From Acidobacteriota bacterium (GTDB lineage: Bacteria > Acidobacteriota > Terriglobia > Terriglobales > Acidobacteriaceae): DNA of 64,000 nt. This document shows, one piece after another, positions 16,054 to 25,634 of this stretch (positions are counted from its first letter, which is position 1; each line of letters begins with the position of its first letter). Where the stretch lies: positions 1-64,000 of the forward strand of contig JAFDVW010000017.1 in the NCBI GenBank assembly GCA_018268755.1, written 5' to 3'. The notes under the pieces are model-generated. The model was not told the DNA's origin and made no database searches. It was given only the letters and a program-made list of their open reading frames with translations. The translations under genes were made by a program, and so were the position numbers.

Positions 16054-18168
16054 ATGAAGAAGGTCGTCCACGCCGCTTGTCCGCATGATTGCCCCGATGC
16101 TTGCGGTGTGCTGATCACCATCCAGGACGGCAAGGCCACGAAAATTCAGGGTGACCCGGCCCATCCGGTGACGCGCGGATTTCTCTGCGCCAAGGTCGCG
16201 AAATACCTGGATCGTGTGTACTCGCCCGATCGTGTGCTCTATCCCTTGCGGCGGATCGCTCCCAAAGGCCCAAACGCCAAAGGAAACGCCTTTCAGCGCA
16301 TCAGTTGGGACCAGGCCCTCACCGAAATCACCGAGCGCTTCCGGACAATCAGCGCCGAATTCGGGAGCGAAGCCATTCTGCCCTACTCCTATGGGGGCAC
16401 GCTGGGTGTGCTGAATGGCTCGTCGATGGACCACCGCTTCTTCCACCGTCTCGGGGCCTCGCAGCTGGCCCGCACCATCTGTTCGGAGGCCGGGGAAGCC
16501 GGCATCCGGTCGGTCATTGGCGCGAAGTTGGGGACGGAACCGGAGCAGTTCCGCCATTCGCGCTATATCATCGCCTGGGGCGCCAACATTCACGGCAACA
16601 ATGTGCACTTGTGGCCGTTTATCGTGGAAGCCCGGCGGCAAGGCGCCAAGCTGGTAGTCATCGATCCTTACCGTACCCGCACTGCCGCATGCGCCGATTG
16701 GCATCTGCCCATCAATCCCGGTACCGACGTCGCCCTGGCCATGGGCATGATGCACGTCATCATTTACGAGAATTTGTATGACAAGGATTACGTCGAGCGC
16801 CACACGGTGGGCTTCGACCAGCTGCGCGAGCGGGTACGCTCCTATACTCCGGAATACACCGCGAACATTACGGGCATTGCCGCCGGCGATATCGCTCGGC
16901 TGGCCCGGGAATACGCTACGACCCGTCCGGCCGTCATTCGCGTGAACTACGGAGTACAGCGCTCGGAGAACGGCGGCATGGCCACCCGCGCCATCACCAT
17001 GCTTCCGTGCATCACGGGATCGTGGAAGCAGGTCGGGGGCGGCCTGCAGCTTTCCCTCAGCGGCTCCTTTGGCTTGAACCGCGGGGCCCTGCAGCGTGCC
17101 GATCTGATGGTTCAGGCATTGGGCCGTCCCGCCCGCACTGTCAACATGGTGGAGCTGGGGTCCGCCCTGAACAGCCTGCAAGACCCGCCTATTCAGGCCC
17201 TTTTCGTGTATTCGTCCAATCCGGCAGCGGTCTGCCCCCATCATGATGAAGTGGTGCGTGGCTTGTTGCGGCCGGACCTGTTTACGGTGGTGCACGAACA
17301 ATTTCTCACCGATACCACCGACTATGCCGACATCGTTTTGCCGGCCACTACATTTTTTGAGCACAAAGACCTGCAGGCCTCCTATGGGCACTATTACCTG
17401 CAGGTTTCCCACCAGGCGATGGAGCCGCTAGGAGAGTGCCGCTCCAATGTGGAGCTGTTCCGTGATCTGGCCCAATACATGGGATTCGACGAGCCCTGTT
17501 TTCGCGAGTCGGTGGATGACATGATTGACTTGGCCCTGGATTCGTCCAACCCTTGGCTACAAGGGATTGACCGCCAGCGGCTGGAGGCCGAAGGACATGT
17601 GCGGCTGGAATTCCCCCGGTCGGCAAATGACGACACTTCGGCCCGCTTTGGACCATTTCTCCCCTTTGCCGAGGGAGAGTTCGCTACCCCGGGGGGCCAG
17701 GCCTTGCTTTACAATGAAGATCTGGCCGAGCACGGTCTGGATCCGGTCGTGGAGTTCCGGGCCCCGTCGGAATCGCGGCACACCCGGCAGGCCAAGGAGT
17801 TTCCGCTGGAGTTTCTGGCCCGCAAGGCCGACAATTTCCTGAATACCACGTTCTGTAATCAGACGGAGATACAGGAAATGGAGGAAGTAGGGGTCCTGGA
17901 GATGAGCGCGCCCGATGCCCAGGCGCGCGGCATTGCCGAGGGGGCCCAGGTACGCATCTTTAATCGACGTGGCGATTTGCGGTTAAAGGCCAAAATTGAT
18001 GGCAGAGTCCAGCCGGGGGTGGTTTCCGCCCGTTTGCATTGGGCCAAACTCAGCGCCGGAGGGCGCAACATCAATGTCCTTACTTCAGAAAAACTTACGG
18101 ACTTAGGCAACTCCGCGACGTTTTATTCCGTCTTGGTGGAAGTAGAGCTTGCTCAACCAGTTTCCTGA
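16054..18168 (+). CDS. Molybdopterin-dependent oxidoreductase (YoaE-like)
   Basis: This 704-residue DMSO-reductase-family enzyme has an N-terminal [4Fe-4S] motif (ACPHDCPDACG, then GFLCAK about 27 residues later), the bis-MGD binding domains and a C-terminal molydopterin-dinucleotide domain (about residues 590-700, including NTTFCNQTEIQEMEEVGVLEM, shown only as a landmark). The Mo-ligand region is probably ICSEAGEAG, with Cys. There is no twin-arginine signal, so it should be cytoplasmic. It stands alone with no electron-transfer subunit gene, as in B. subtilis YoaE relatives. The substrate is unknown; a formate dehydrogenase-like or S/N-oxide reductase role is possible. Confidence 0.85.
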   Translation: MKKVVHAACPHDCPDACGVLITIQDGKATKIQGDPAHPVTRGFLCAKVAKYLDRVYSPDRVLYPLRRIAPKGPNAKGNAFQRISWDQALTEITERFRTISAEFGSEAILPYSYGGTLGVLNGSSMDHRFFHRLGASQLARTICSEAGEAGIRSVIGAKLGTEPEQFRHSRYIIAWGANIHGNNVHLWPFIVEARRQGAKLVVIDPYRTRTAACADWHLPINPGTDVALAMGMMHVIIYENLYDKDYVERHTVGFDQLRERVRSYTPEYTANITGIAAGDIARLAREYATTRPAVIRVNYGVQRSENGGMATRAITMLPCITGSWKQVGGGLQLSLSGSFGLNRGALQRADLMVQALGRPARTVNMVELGSALNSLQDPPIQALFVYSSNPAAVCPHHDEVVRGLLRPDLFTVVHEQFLTDTTDYADIVLPATTFFEHKDLQASYGHYYLQVSHQAMEPLGECRSNVELFRDLAQYMGFDEPCFRESVDDMIDLALDSSNPWLQGIDRQRLEAEGHVRLEFPRSANDDTSARFGPFLPFAEGEFATPGGQALLYNEDLAEHGLDPVVEFRAPSESRHTRQAKEFPLEFLARKADNFLNTTFCNQTEIQEMEEVGVLEMSAPDAQARGIAEGAQVRIFNRRGDLRLKAKIDGRVQPGVVSARLHWAKLSAGGRNINVLTSEKLTDLGNSATFYSVLVEVELAQPVS

Positions 18169-18292
18169 GAGCCTGGGAGTGACCTGCCACTTGGACGCTC
18201 CGTGCCACTCTACCGTATAATTGCCGTTTTCAAGATTCCCAGAACCTGAGGTCGTTGCGATTCTTCGTATTCACCAGGAAAGGTCTGCAAGC

Positions 18293-21157
18293 ATGGAGAC
18301 GTGCGGCCCAAACCCCCGCACCAAGGCCGCATCTCCTTTATTTCTCAGCTCTTGGATTCGGCATGGCCGCCGAGTGCTGGGCGGCTTGTTGTGTCTGCTC
18401 TTTTTGTGTCAGGTAGGGTTCAGCCAGCAGGAAGTCATCACGGAAATTGTGATCCACGGCAATCGCCGTATTCCCGCCGATACCATTCGGGCCCGTATTT
18501 TCTCCCGTGCCGGCGACGTATACGATGATGCTGCCCTGGAGCGCGACTTCCACTCGTTGTGGAACGCGGGCTATTTCGAAGATATTCGCTTCGAACGTGA
18601 GCAGACCGAAAAGGGCTGGCGCATCCACATTTATGTGAAAGAGCGCCCCACCATCCGGGAAATCACCTATACCGGCCTCAGTTCGGTTTCGACCAGCGAC
18701 GTGCTGGACCGCTTCAAGGAGCGGAAGGTCGGCCTCAGTCCGGAAAGCCAGTACGATCCCACCAAGATCAAGAAAGCGGAAGTGGTCCTGAAGGAACTGC
18801 TTTCCGAGCATGGCCGCCAGTTCGCAACTGTCAAGAGTGAAATCCGGCCCATCCCGCCTGCCGCGGTGGGGCTGACTTTTGTAGTGAAGGAAGGGCCCAA
18901 AGTCAAAGTCGGCAAAATTATCTTTACCGGCAATAACCACCTCAGCGGCCGCATCCTGCGCAGTGCCATGAAGAACCTGCGGCCCGTCGGGGTTCCGCAC
19001 TCGATTTTCCTGGAAAACATCTTTTCCAAAACCTACGACGCCACCAAGCTGGAAGAAGACACCGAGCGGGTCCGCAACGAGTATCAAAACCGCGGATACT
19101 TCAAGGTCGTCGTGCAGGACCCTAAGACCGAGATCCACGATACCGGCCATGCCGGCTTCCACGTTCCGCTGCTGATGAAAGGCGCGGGCAAGGCGGTCGA
19201 TATCACCATGCCGATCGAGGAAGGCGACCGCTATCATCTGGGCAGCATCACCTTCAAAGGCAACAAAGCGGTGCCGAACGAAAAGGCCCTGCGCTCCCTG
19301 TTCCCCATTAAGGACGGCGATATCTTCAGCCGCGAAAAGATCGCCAAGGGCATTGAGAACCTGCGCAACGCCTATAAAGAACTGGGCTTCATCAACTTCT
19401 CGCCCGTTCCTCAGACCAGCTTTGACGAAGACAAGAAGCTGGTCCTCATGGAAGTAGACATCGACGAAGGCAAGCAGTTTTATGTGCGTCGCATCGAATT
19501 CAGCGGCAACACCACCACGCGCGATAAAGTCATCCGCCGTGAAATCGCTCTTGAGGAAGGCCAGCAGTATAACGAGCGCTACTGGAAAGTCAGCCTGATG
19601 CGCCTCAATCAGCTGGGATATTTCGAGCAGTTGAAGCCCGACGATCCCGCCACCACCGAAATCCGCACCGATGAAAAGGCCGGTCTGGTGGATTTGACCC
19701 TCAAGGTGAAGGAAAAGGGTAAGAACAGCATCGGCCTGACCGGCGGCGTCAGCGGCCTGTCCGGATCGTTTATTGGCCTCAGCTACAGCACCAACAACTT
19801 CCTGGGCTTGGGCGAGACGCTCACCGTGCAGGCCAACATCGGCAACATCCAGCGCGATTTGATGTTCGGCTTTACCGAACCGTACTTCCTGGATCGGCCT
19901 TTGCAGCTGGGTTTCACCGTCTACACCCGCAAATACAATTACGACCAGGCCCGCCAGGCTGCGATTCTGACCGGGCAGACGTTGAATCTGCCTTCGACGT
20001 ACCTGCAGAACCTGCAGAACTATACCCAGTCCAGCACTGGGTTCTCGCTCTCGGTGAGTTATCCCTTGCGGCGGTCGTTCAAGCGTCTTGGCTTGACCTA
20101 CTCCTACGACGTTTCTTCGATTGTGGCCGTCAGCGATGCTTCGAAGACCCTGTTCACCGATCTGGCCTTCAGCGGCATCAGCGGCCCGAACTCGCTCAGC
20201 GGAATCAAGACCAGCCGCCTCCTGCCCAGCTTCAGCTCCAATACTCTGGACGCGGCTTACAGCCCGCACAGCGGCACCAGCATCTACCTCGGGGCGGAAT
20301 TTGCCGGCTTGGGCGGGACCGTGCGGACCATCCGCCCCATCGTGCAGTACAAGCACTTCATTCCCGTGCAGAATCGTCGCAACACCATCGGCATGAACTT
20401 CACCGGTTCGTTCCTGAGCGGTTACGGCGGGGTGGTGGCGCCTCCCTTCGAGCGCTTCTATATGGGCGGCGAAAACGATATTCGCGGCTTCGACATCCGC
20501 ACCGTTTCTCCGGTCTCGTATCTGGCGTACAACGGCAGCATCGCCTTGCAGAATCCTGATGGTTCGGCCGTTCCCAAAGACCCTAGCAATCCGCTGCGGG
20601 GCTCCTATACGGTGCCGGTGCCGGTGGAGCGCATCGTGTTTCCGGGCGGCGACTTGAGCCTGGTGAGCAATCTTGAATATCGCTATACCATTGCCGGCCC
20701 GGTCACCCTGGCCACCTTTATGGATGTTGGGGTGGATCCCATCGTGCGCTCCTCGCAGCTGAAGATCAACGATGGGCAGTTTGAGAACATCAACAGTGCT
20801 GTCTACGGTTGCCCGGCCCTGGATATCGCCCTGAACTGCGTGGGGGGACATACCCAGCAGTTCTCCCAGTATCTGAGCCCGGTGCCGAACACCAACTGGA
20901 TTCCGCGTATGTCCACGGGTTTGGAACTCCAGGTCATGTTGCCGGTCATTAATGCTCCCTTCCGTATCTACTGGGCCTATAACCCCATGCGTATGGACAC
21001 TACCAGCTCCGCTCCGGTCAAAATCACCCGGGACATGTTCCCGGCGGGGGCGGCCGGGGACTACACCTACGACCTGGCGGTCAATTCCTACTCGCCCCAG
21101 TTCCGGCTGCGGGAGCCCAGAAAGACGTTTCGTTTCACCGTGGCCACGACTTTCTAG
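18293..21157 (+). CDS. bamA: Outer membrane protein assembly factor BamA
   Basis: BamA inserts beta-barrel proteins into the outer membrane. The 954-residue product has a signal peptide (to about residue 45, VGFSQQ), five POTRA repeats (first ITEIVIHGNRRIPADTIRARI; last FYVRRIEFSGNTTTRDKVIRREI) and a C-terminal 16-strand barrel (about residues 480-954) that ends in Phe. FERFYMGGENDIRGFD is the conserved lid-lock segment. It is longer than E. coli BamA (810 residues), mainly through barrel loops. ATG 18293 follows AGGAAAGG. TATAAT lies at 18216-18221. The ompH and tonB-like genes follow, a normal envelope cluster. Confidence 0.95.
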   Translation: METCGPNPRTKAASPLFLSSWIRHGRRVLGGLLCLLFLCQVGFSQQEVITEIVIHGNRRIPADTIRARIFSRAGDVYDDAALERDFHSLWNAGYFEDIRFEREQTEKGWRIHIYVKERPTIREITYTGLSSVSTSDVLDRFKERKVGLSPESQYDPTKIKKAEVVLKELLSEHGRQFATVKSEIRPIPPAAVGLTFVVKEGPKVKVGKIIFTGNNHLSGRILRSAMKNLRPVGVPHSIFLENIFSKTYDATKLEEDTERVRNEYQNRGYFKVVVQDPKTEIHDTGHAGFHVPLLMKGAGKAVDITMPIEEGDRYHLGSITFKGNKAVPNEKALRSLFPIKDGDIFSREKIAKGIENLRNAYKELGFINFSPVPQTSFDEDKKLVLMEVDIDEGKQFYVRRIEFSGNTTTRDKVIRREIALEEGQQYNERYWKVSLMRLNQLGYFEQLKPDDPATTEIRTDEKAGLVDLTLKVKEKGKNSIGLTGGVSGLSGSFIGLSYSTNNFLGLGETLTVQANIGNIQRDLMFGFTEPYFLDRPLQLGFTVYTRKYNYDQARQAAILTGQTLNLPSTYLQNLQNYTQSSTGFSLSVSYPLRRSFKRLGLTYSYDVSSIVAVSDASKTLFTDLAFSGISGPNSLSGIKTSRLLPSFSSNTLDAAYSPHSGTSIYLGAEFAGLGGTVRTIRPIVQYKHFIPVQNRRNTIGMNFTGSFLSGYGGVVAPPFERFYMGGENDIRGFDIRTVSPVSYLAYNGSIALQNPDGSAVPKDPSNPLRGSYTVPVPVERIVFPGGDLSLVSNLEYRYTIAGPVTLATFMDVGVDPIVRSSQLKINDGQFENINSAVYGCPALDIALNCVGGHTQQFSQYLSPVPNTNWIPRMSTGLELQVMLPVINAPFRIYWAYNPMRMDTTSSAPVKITRDMFPAGAAGDYTYDLAVNSYSPQFRLREPRKTFRFTVATTF

Positions 21158-21160
21158 GGT

Positions 21161-21189
21161 TTGACCTTGACCGGGGCAGTACCTATAAT
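21161..21189 (+). promoter_or_regulatory. Strong promoter of the ompH-like gene
   Basis: TTGACC (21161-21166) and a perfect TATAAT (21184-21189) are 17 bp apart, starting 4 bp after the bamA stop. A second TTGACC adjoins the first. Transcription from about 21196 gives a leader of roughly 185 nt before ATG 21383. Confidence 0.75.
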
Positions 21190-21382
21190 GTGGTCGCGAC
21201 CCTGCCAGGTACGACAGAACAGGGTGTAGCCATGCTGTGACGTTCGGTATGGCCCGCTGGGCGTAGCGGCCGGCCTTTCTCTGGTGGCGGCCATGGATGA
21301 TCTTGGGGCACAGCCCGGCAATGCCCTGTGTAGAGAGATTCTCAATTCCCGGAACAATTTCCAAGGAGTCCAAAGCAACCCC

Positions 21383-22060
21383 ATGACCAGCAAGTTTCTG
21401 CGACTACTATTGGCCGCTGCCTTCGTTCTTCCGTCCGTGGTTCTGGCCCAAACCAGCAACGCTCTTCCTTCTGCTCCCAGCGCGCAGCCTGCGGCGCCGA
21501 CGGCCACCGGAACGAAAGTTGGGACCATCGCCATCGAACAGGCCATTTTCGGCAGCAATGAAGGCCAACGCGATTTTGAAGCTTTGAGCAAGAAGCTCGA
21601 GCCCAAACAGACCGAACTCAAAACCATGAACGACGAGCTGGACAGTCTGAAGAAACAGCTCAACACCCAGGGCGACAAATTGAATGACACCAGCCGGGCG
21701 GCCCTGGTGAAGCAGATTGAACAAAAACAGAAGTCCTTCGACCGCGCCATGCAGGACGCCCGCGATGACGCCCAGAACCAGCAGCAGGAGATGATGAGCC
21801 GCATCCTGCAGAAGATGGCCCCGGTGATCGTGAAATACGCCGCCGACAACGGCTATGGGTTGATCCTCGATACCTCCAATCCCTGGCCCCAGGGCCCGGT
21901 GCTCTGGAACGGGCCGGCGGTCGACATTACTCGTGCGGTGGTGGAAGCGTACAACGTCCAATCCGGTGTGCCCGCACCTCCGAAGCCGGCGGCCGCGCCT
22001 CCTACCGGCGCCAAGCCCGCCGGAGCCGCTCCGGCTAAGCCAGCTGCCAAGCCTCAGTAA
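21383..22060 (+). CDS. OmpH/Skp-family periplasmic chaperone
   Basis: Skp-like chaperones hold unfolded outer-membrane proteins on their way to BamA. The 225-residue product has a signal peptide ending at VVLAQ (about residue 23), a short Ala/Pro linker, the OmpH domain with VGTIAIEQAIFGSNEGQRDF and a long coiled coil (about residues 70-140, LSKKLEPKQTELKTMNDELD), then a Pro/Ala/Lys-rich tail. The last segment (GYGLILDTS) is typical of bacterial OmpH. ATG 21383 follows AAGGAG. It lies after bamA but has its own promoter and terminator. Confidence 0.9.
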   Translation: MTSKFLRLLLAAAFVLPSVVLAQTSNALPSAPSAQPAAPTATGTKVGTIAIEQAIFGSNEGQRDFEALSKKLEPKQTELKTMNDELDSLKKQLNTQGDKLNDTSRAALVKQIEQKQKSFDRAMQDARDDAQNQQQEMMSRILQKMAPVIVKYAADNGYGLILDTSNPWPQGPVLWNGPAVDITRAVVEAYNVQSGVPAPPKPAAAPPTGAKPAGAAPAKPAAKPQ

Positions 22061-22101
22061 GCGCCGGCAGCTCGACACCGCTTTTGTCTTGGAAGTTCCT
22101 G

Positions 22102-22130
22102 AAAAGGCTGCACTCCGGTGCAGCCTTTTT
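22102..22130 (+). terminator. Intrinsic terminator after the ompH-like gene
   Basis: A 12-bp stem (22102-22113 with 22118-22129; core AAGGCTGCAC/GTGCAGCCTT) closes on a TCCG loop and ends in five T residues. Confidence 0.92.
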
Positions 22131-22192
22131 CTTTTGGGAAATGTCTCCGCACAGCCAGCCCCTGGTGTCTGTAGTGATAACCGGAGGACGCC

Positions 22193-22945
22193 ATGTTTGC
22201 TGATTCACTTCTGGAAGCTTCCTGGGCCCAACGCTCCCGTCGCGGCTGGAGCACGCTATTTTCCTTCGGCGTGCAGGCCTTTGCCCTCACCATTTTGTTG
22301 TTTCTTCCCCTGTACTACACCGGCGCCTTGCCGCGGTGGCAGACCACCGCTCCGCTCTATGTTCCGCCCGCCCTGCCCAGCATGGAGGTGTTTCGTGCGA
22401 AGCGGGCCCACGCCGCCTCTGTCCCCCGCGCCAGCGATCTGACCCTGGACGGGCATCTGGCGGCGCCGCCTACAATTCCTGACCACGTCGCGCAAATCGT
22501 GGAGACTTCCGCGCCCGTGCCGGTCGATTTGAGCGCATTGTCGAATGATCCCAATGCGCGGAGCACAGGCCCGGGGCATGGTGGACGCAACGGGATTCCA
22601 GGAGGCATGGGTGATTCCCTGGAGGCCGCGGCTCCGCCCCTTCCTCCCATTGCGCGCCCGCCCCGCATCTCGCACATGATGGAAGGCAACCTCATCTATC
22701 GGGTGCAGCCGGTCTATCCAGCCCTGGCCCGGCAGGCCAGGATTCAGGGCGAGGTCGTGCTCTTTGCCGTGATCAGCCGGGAAGGAGTCATTGAGCGCCT
22801 GCAGGTGCTCAGCGGTCATCCCATGCTGGTGCCGGCCGCTCTCGAAGCCGTCCGCCGCTGGCGTTATCGCCCGTACGTGTTAAATGGGGAGCCCATCGAA
22901 GTCGACACCCAGGTGACGGTGAATTTCCACCTGTTCGAAAACTAA
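22193..22945 (+). CDS. TonB-like energy transducer
   Basis: This 250-residue inner-membrane protein has a TM helix at about residues 23-45, a periplasmic Pro/Ala-rich linker with a glycine-rich patch (STGPGHGGRNGIPGGMG) and a C-terminal TonB domain (about 165-250: PVYPALARQARIQGEVVLFA, VLSGHPMLVPAALEAVRRWRY). It should pass proton-motive energy to outer-membrane receptors such as the Oar-like protein in this window, although the pairing is not proven. No exbB/exbD genes are present. It starts with ATG 22193 after CCGGAGGACGCC, a good ribosome-binding site. Confidence 0.88.
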   Translation: MFADSLLEASWAQRSRRGWSTLFSFGVQAFALTILLFLPLYYTGALPRWQTTAPLYVPPALPSMEVFRAKRAHAASVPRASDLTLDGHLAAPPTIPDHVAQIVETSAPVPVDLSALSNDPNARSTGPGHGGRNGIPGGMGDSLEAAAPPLPPIARPPRISHMMEGNLIYRVQPVYPALARQARIQGEVVLFAVISREGVIERLQVLSGHPMLVPAALEAVRRWRYRPYVLNGEPIEVDTQVTVNFHLFEN

Positions 22946-23003
22946 GAATGGGGGCCGTCCCGGCGTAGCACCGGAGTAACTCCGGCAGCCGGAATGGCCC
23001 CGC

Positions 23004-23009
23004 TATAAT
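23004..23009 (+). promoter_or_regulatory. TATAAT box, likely leaderless alr transcript
   Basis: A perfect TATAAT ends 7 nt before the GTG start of alr, so the predicted first transcribed base falls on or beside the start codon. Confidence 0.5.
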
Positions 23010-23016
23010 CGCAAAA

Positions 23017-24192
23017 GTGGCGACTGCTGAAATCATTCACCGTACCGCGACCCGGCCCACCTGGGCGGAAGTGTCGCTGGCCAACCTGCGCCACAATTTC
23101 CGCGTGGTCCAGCAGCATGTCGGTCCGGATGTCACCATTTGCGCGGTGGTGAAAGCCGATGCCTATGGCCACGGAGCCGTGTCCTGCGCCCAGGCGTTGC
23201 AGGAAGAAGGCGCGACGTGGATGGGGGTTACCTCGCTCGACGAGGCCATCCCGCTGCGCGAGGCCGGCATTCGTAGCCGAATTCTGCTGATGACCGGGTT
23301 CTGGCGCGGAGAGGAAGAAGATATTGTCCGTCTCGGTCTGACCCCTATGGTCTGGGAACCGGCCCAGGTCGCATTGCTGGAAAAGGCCGCCGTTCCCCTG
23401 GAATCGAAGAAACAGGCGATCCACCTGAAAGTTGATAGCGGCATGGGTCGTCTCGGAGTCACGCTGGAAGGCTTGCCGGCCATGTTCGCCGCGTTGAAGG
23501 CTGCGCCCCATCTTTCCCTCGAAGGCATCTCGACCCATCTGGCGTCGTCCGAGGTGCTGGATGCTCCGTCGGTGGAAGAACAGCTGCGGTGCTTTGATGC
23601 GGTCAGAAAAATTGTGCGCGATGCCGGCTACGCTCCCGCCATCGTTCACGTGGCCAACACCAGCGCGGTGATCTCGCGGAAAGAATCGTGGAATTCCATG
23701 ATCCGCCCTGGCCTTGCCCTCTACGGCTACTATCTGCCCTTTGAGCGCGCGGGCAGGGAAGTGAGTGGCGCCAAACTGCGGCTGCCGGTGAAGCCGGTCC
23801 TGACCTGGAAAACACGAATCTTGTCCTTGCGCGAAGCCGGCGCCAATCAGGCCCTGGGCTATGGCGGGACCTATGTGACCAAAGCTCCCGCGCGCATCGC
23901 GGTGCTGCCGGTCGGCTACGCCGATGGCCTGAACCGGGCGCTCTCCTCGCGCGGCCGGGTCATTGTGCGCGACTACTATGCGCCCATCGTCGGCCGCATT
24001 TCGATGGACTTGACCCTGATCGACGTTACCGGTCTGCCGGATGTTGCGGTGGGGGATGAAGTGGTGCTGCTGGGTTCGCTGGACGGTCTCAGCGTGGATG
24101 CCCGTGAGCATGCCGCTCTGGCCAACACCGTGGCCTATGAGATCCTCTGCGGGATCTCCAAACGTGTGCCACGGCGGCACCATCCTGCCTAG
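23017..24192 (+). CDS. alr: Alanine racemase
   Basis: Alr makes D-alanine for peptidoglycan in a PLP-dependent reaction. The 391-residue product has the PLP-lysine motif AVVKADAYGHGA (residues about 43-54), HLKVDSGMGRLGV, NTSAVI, MIRPGLALYGY, ALGYGGTYVT, VLPVGYADGLNRALS and the catalytic Tyr region VGRISMDLTLIDVT. It has the normal length. The start is GTG at 23017. Confidence 0.97.
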   Translation: MATAEIIHRTATRPTWAEVSLANLRHNFRVVQQHVGPDVTICAVVKADAYGHGAVSCAQALQEEGATWMGVTSLDEAIPLREAGIRSRILLMTGFWRGEEEDIVRLGLTPMVWEPAQVALLEKAAVPLESKKQAIHLKVDSGMGRLGVTLEGLPAMFAALKAAPHLSLEGISTHLASSEVLDAPSVEEQLRCFDAVRKIVRDAGYAPAIVHVANTSAVISRKESWNSMIRPGLALYGYYLPFERAGREVSGAKLRLPVKPVLTWKTRILSLREAGANQALGYGGTYVTKAPARIAVLPVGYADGLNRALSSRGRVIVRDYYAPIVGRISMDLTLIDVTGLPDVAVGDEVVLLGSLDGLSVDAREHAALANTVAYEILCGISKRVPRRHHPA

Positions 24193-24433
24193 TGGTGGTA
24201 CCCCGTTTTTCCCTTGCGGCTCTCCACATTACAGATAACATTTTTGCTATCAGACCTGTAAGCACACTTTGCAGCCTGAACGGGAAAATAGATGTGATGG
24301 ATCTCATTCAGTATGGCAAAAGAATTGTGGATTTTACGCAGCCCGCAAGGGGCTCCACTGAAGCCCCAGTTTGCCCCATTCGCTGCCCCTGCCGTGCTAC
24401 AAGTGTCATTCTTTGCTAGAGTTTAAGTAGCGT

Positions 24434-25555
24434 ATGGCATCGCGATACACACAGTGGATGTACAACTGGGAGACCCGGCTCACGCAGGTAGACAACAACC
24501 GCGTCGTGCGGCCCTTCGAATGGGGAACGGAATGGGCCCAAGGCTGGCCCTGCCGCAATGGGCATGGCCCGGGATACGTGCCGGCAGACCCGGCTGCCTA
24601 TCTTGCGGAATATAACCGCCGCATTGTCGCGGCCAGTGATGAGTTCTATTCCTACGCTACGCCCGCCGACTTTCGTCTGGAGCGCCGCGAAGTGCAGGTC
24701 TTCGGGACCCGCGCCGCACCGGAACCCAGGCTGGAAGCCAAGGTGCGCGGTACCTATGCTGACTTCCTGCGCTTCACCTCGCCGGTGCAGTCGCCGTATG
24801 CGGAAAACAACCTGGTCAACGCTCGCTGGTTTCCCGCCAAGGGACGGCGTGCCATTGTGTTGTTGCCCCACTGGAACTCCGACGCCCTCAATTACACCAG
24901 CCTTTGCCGCGTACTGAACTGGCTGGGAATTTCCGTGCTTCGGCTCAGCTTGCCCTATCACGATATCCGCAAGCCGGCGGAAATCCAGCGCGCTGATTAT
25001 GCGGTCTCCGCCAATATTGGCCGCACGCTGGACGCCACCCGCCAGGGAGTGCTCGATGTGCGCTGTTGCCTGGACTGGCTGCAGCAGCAGGGCTATCGCC
25101 ATCTGGGGATTCTCGGCACCAGTCTGGGCTCCTGCTACGCATTTTTGGCCGCCGCGCACGATCCGCGTATTCGCGTTGCCGCCTTCAACCACGCATCCAC
25201 GTATTTTGCCGACGTAGTGTGGCATGGCCAGTCCACCCGCCACATCCGCGAAGGCTTAGAGCCACAGGTTAGTCTCGAGCAGTTGCGCCAGCTGTGGAGC
25301 GCCATTAGCCCCATGTCTTACTTCCCGCAATTTGCCCGCTGGCCGAAGAAGTCGCTGATTATTTACGCCAAGTATGATCTGACCTTTTTGCCGGAGTTTT
25401 CTCGGGACGCGGTCCGGGCCTTTGCCGATCATCATCTGGATTACAAGGCAGTGGAGCTGCCCTGCGGGCACTACACCATCGGGGAGACGCCTTACAAATA
25501 TCTCGATGGTTGGCACCTGGCGTCATTTATGCGCTCGGGATTTGAGAGCATCTAG
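24434..25555 (+). CDS. Alpha/beta hydrolase of unknown substrate
   Basis: This 373-residue cytosolic protein has no signal peptide. An alpha/beta-hydrolase core occupies about residues 130-370: an oxyanion-type strand (AIVLLPHWNSDALNY), the nucleophile elbow LGTSLGS (Ser at about residue 237), an Asp in YAKYDLTF and the terminal His in LPCGHYTIGE. The first 125 residues (YNWETRLTQVDNNRVVRPFEWG) are unlike common esterases. The 241-bp upstream gap holds only a weak hairpin (24349-24367) and a TAGAGT box 11 nt before the ATG. I cannot name the substrate. Confidence 0.7.
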   Translation: MASRYTQWMYNWETRLTQVDNNRVVRPFEWGTEWAQGWPCRNGHGPGYVPADPAAYLAEYNRRIVAASDEFYSYATPADFRLERREVQVFGTRAAPEPRLEAKVRGTYADFLRFTSPVQSPYAENNLVNARWFPAKGRRAIVLLPHWNSDALNYTSLCRVLNWLGISVLRLSLPYHDIRKPAEIQRADYAVSANIGRTLDATRQGVLDVRCCLDWLQQQGYRHLGILGTSLGSCYAFLAAAHDPRIRVAAFNHASTYFADVVWHGQSTRHIREGLEPQVSLEQLRQLWSAISPMSYFPQFARWPKKSLIIYAKYDLTFLPEFSRDAVRAFADHHLDYKAVELPCGHYTIGETPYKYLDGWHLASFMRSGFESI

Positions 25556-25621
25556 ACCAGCCTTTCGCTGTTCGCCATAGCGCTGGCCCCCCTATCGGCG
25601 AACCACCCAAGGCCGCCTTGC

Positions 25622-25627
25622 TACAAT
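25622..25627 (+). promoter_or_regulatory. TACAAT box, likely leaderless rpiB transcript
   Basis: TACAAT ends 7 nt before ATG 25635 and overlaps the other candidate start, ATG 25626. The overlap argues that ATG 25635 is the true start and that the mRNA has little or no leader. Confidence 0.5.
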
Positions 25628-25634
25628 GACATCC

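Noticed and set aside
16045..17412. 455-residue minus-strand frame opposite the Mo enzyme gene
   Set aside because: It is a codon-bias shadow with no domain.
18338..21373. 1011-residue minus-strand frame opposite bamA
   Set aside because: It is the shadow of a GC-rich gene with no motif or start context; bamA is unmistakable on the other strand.
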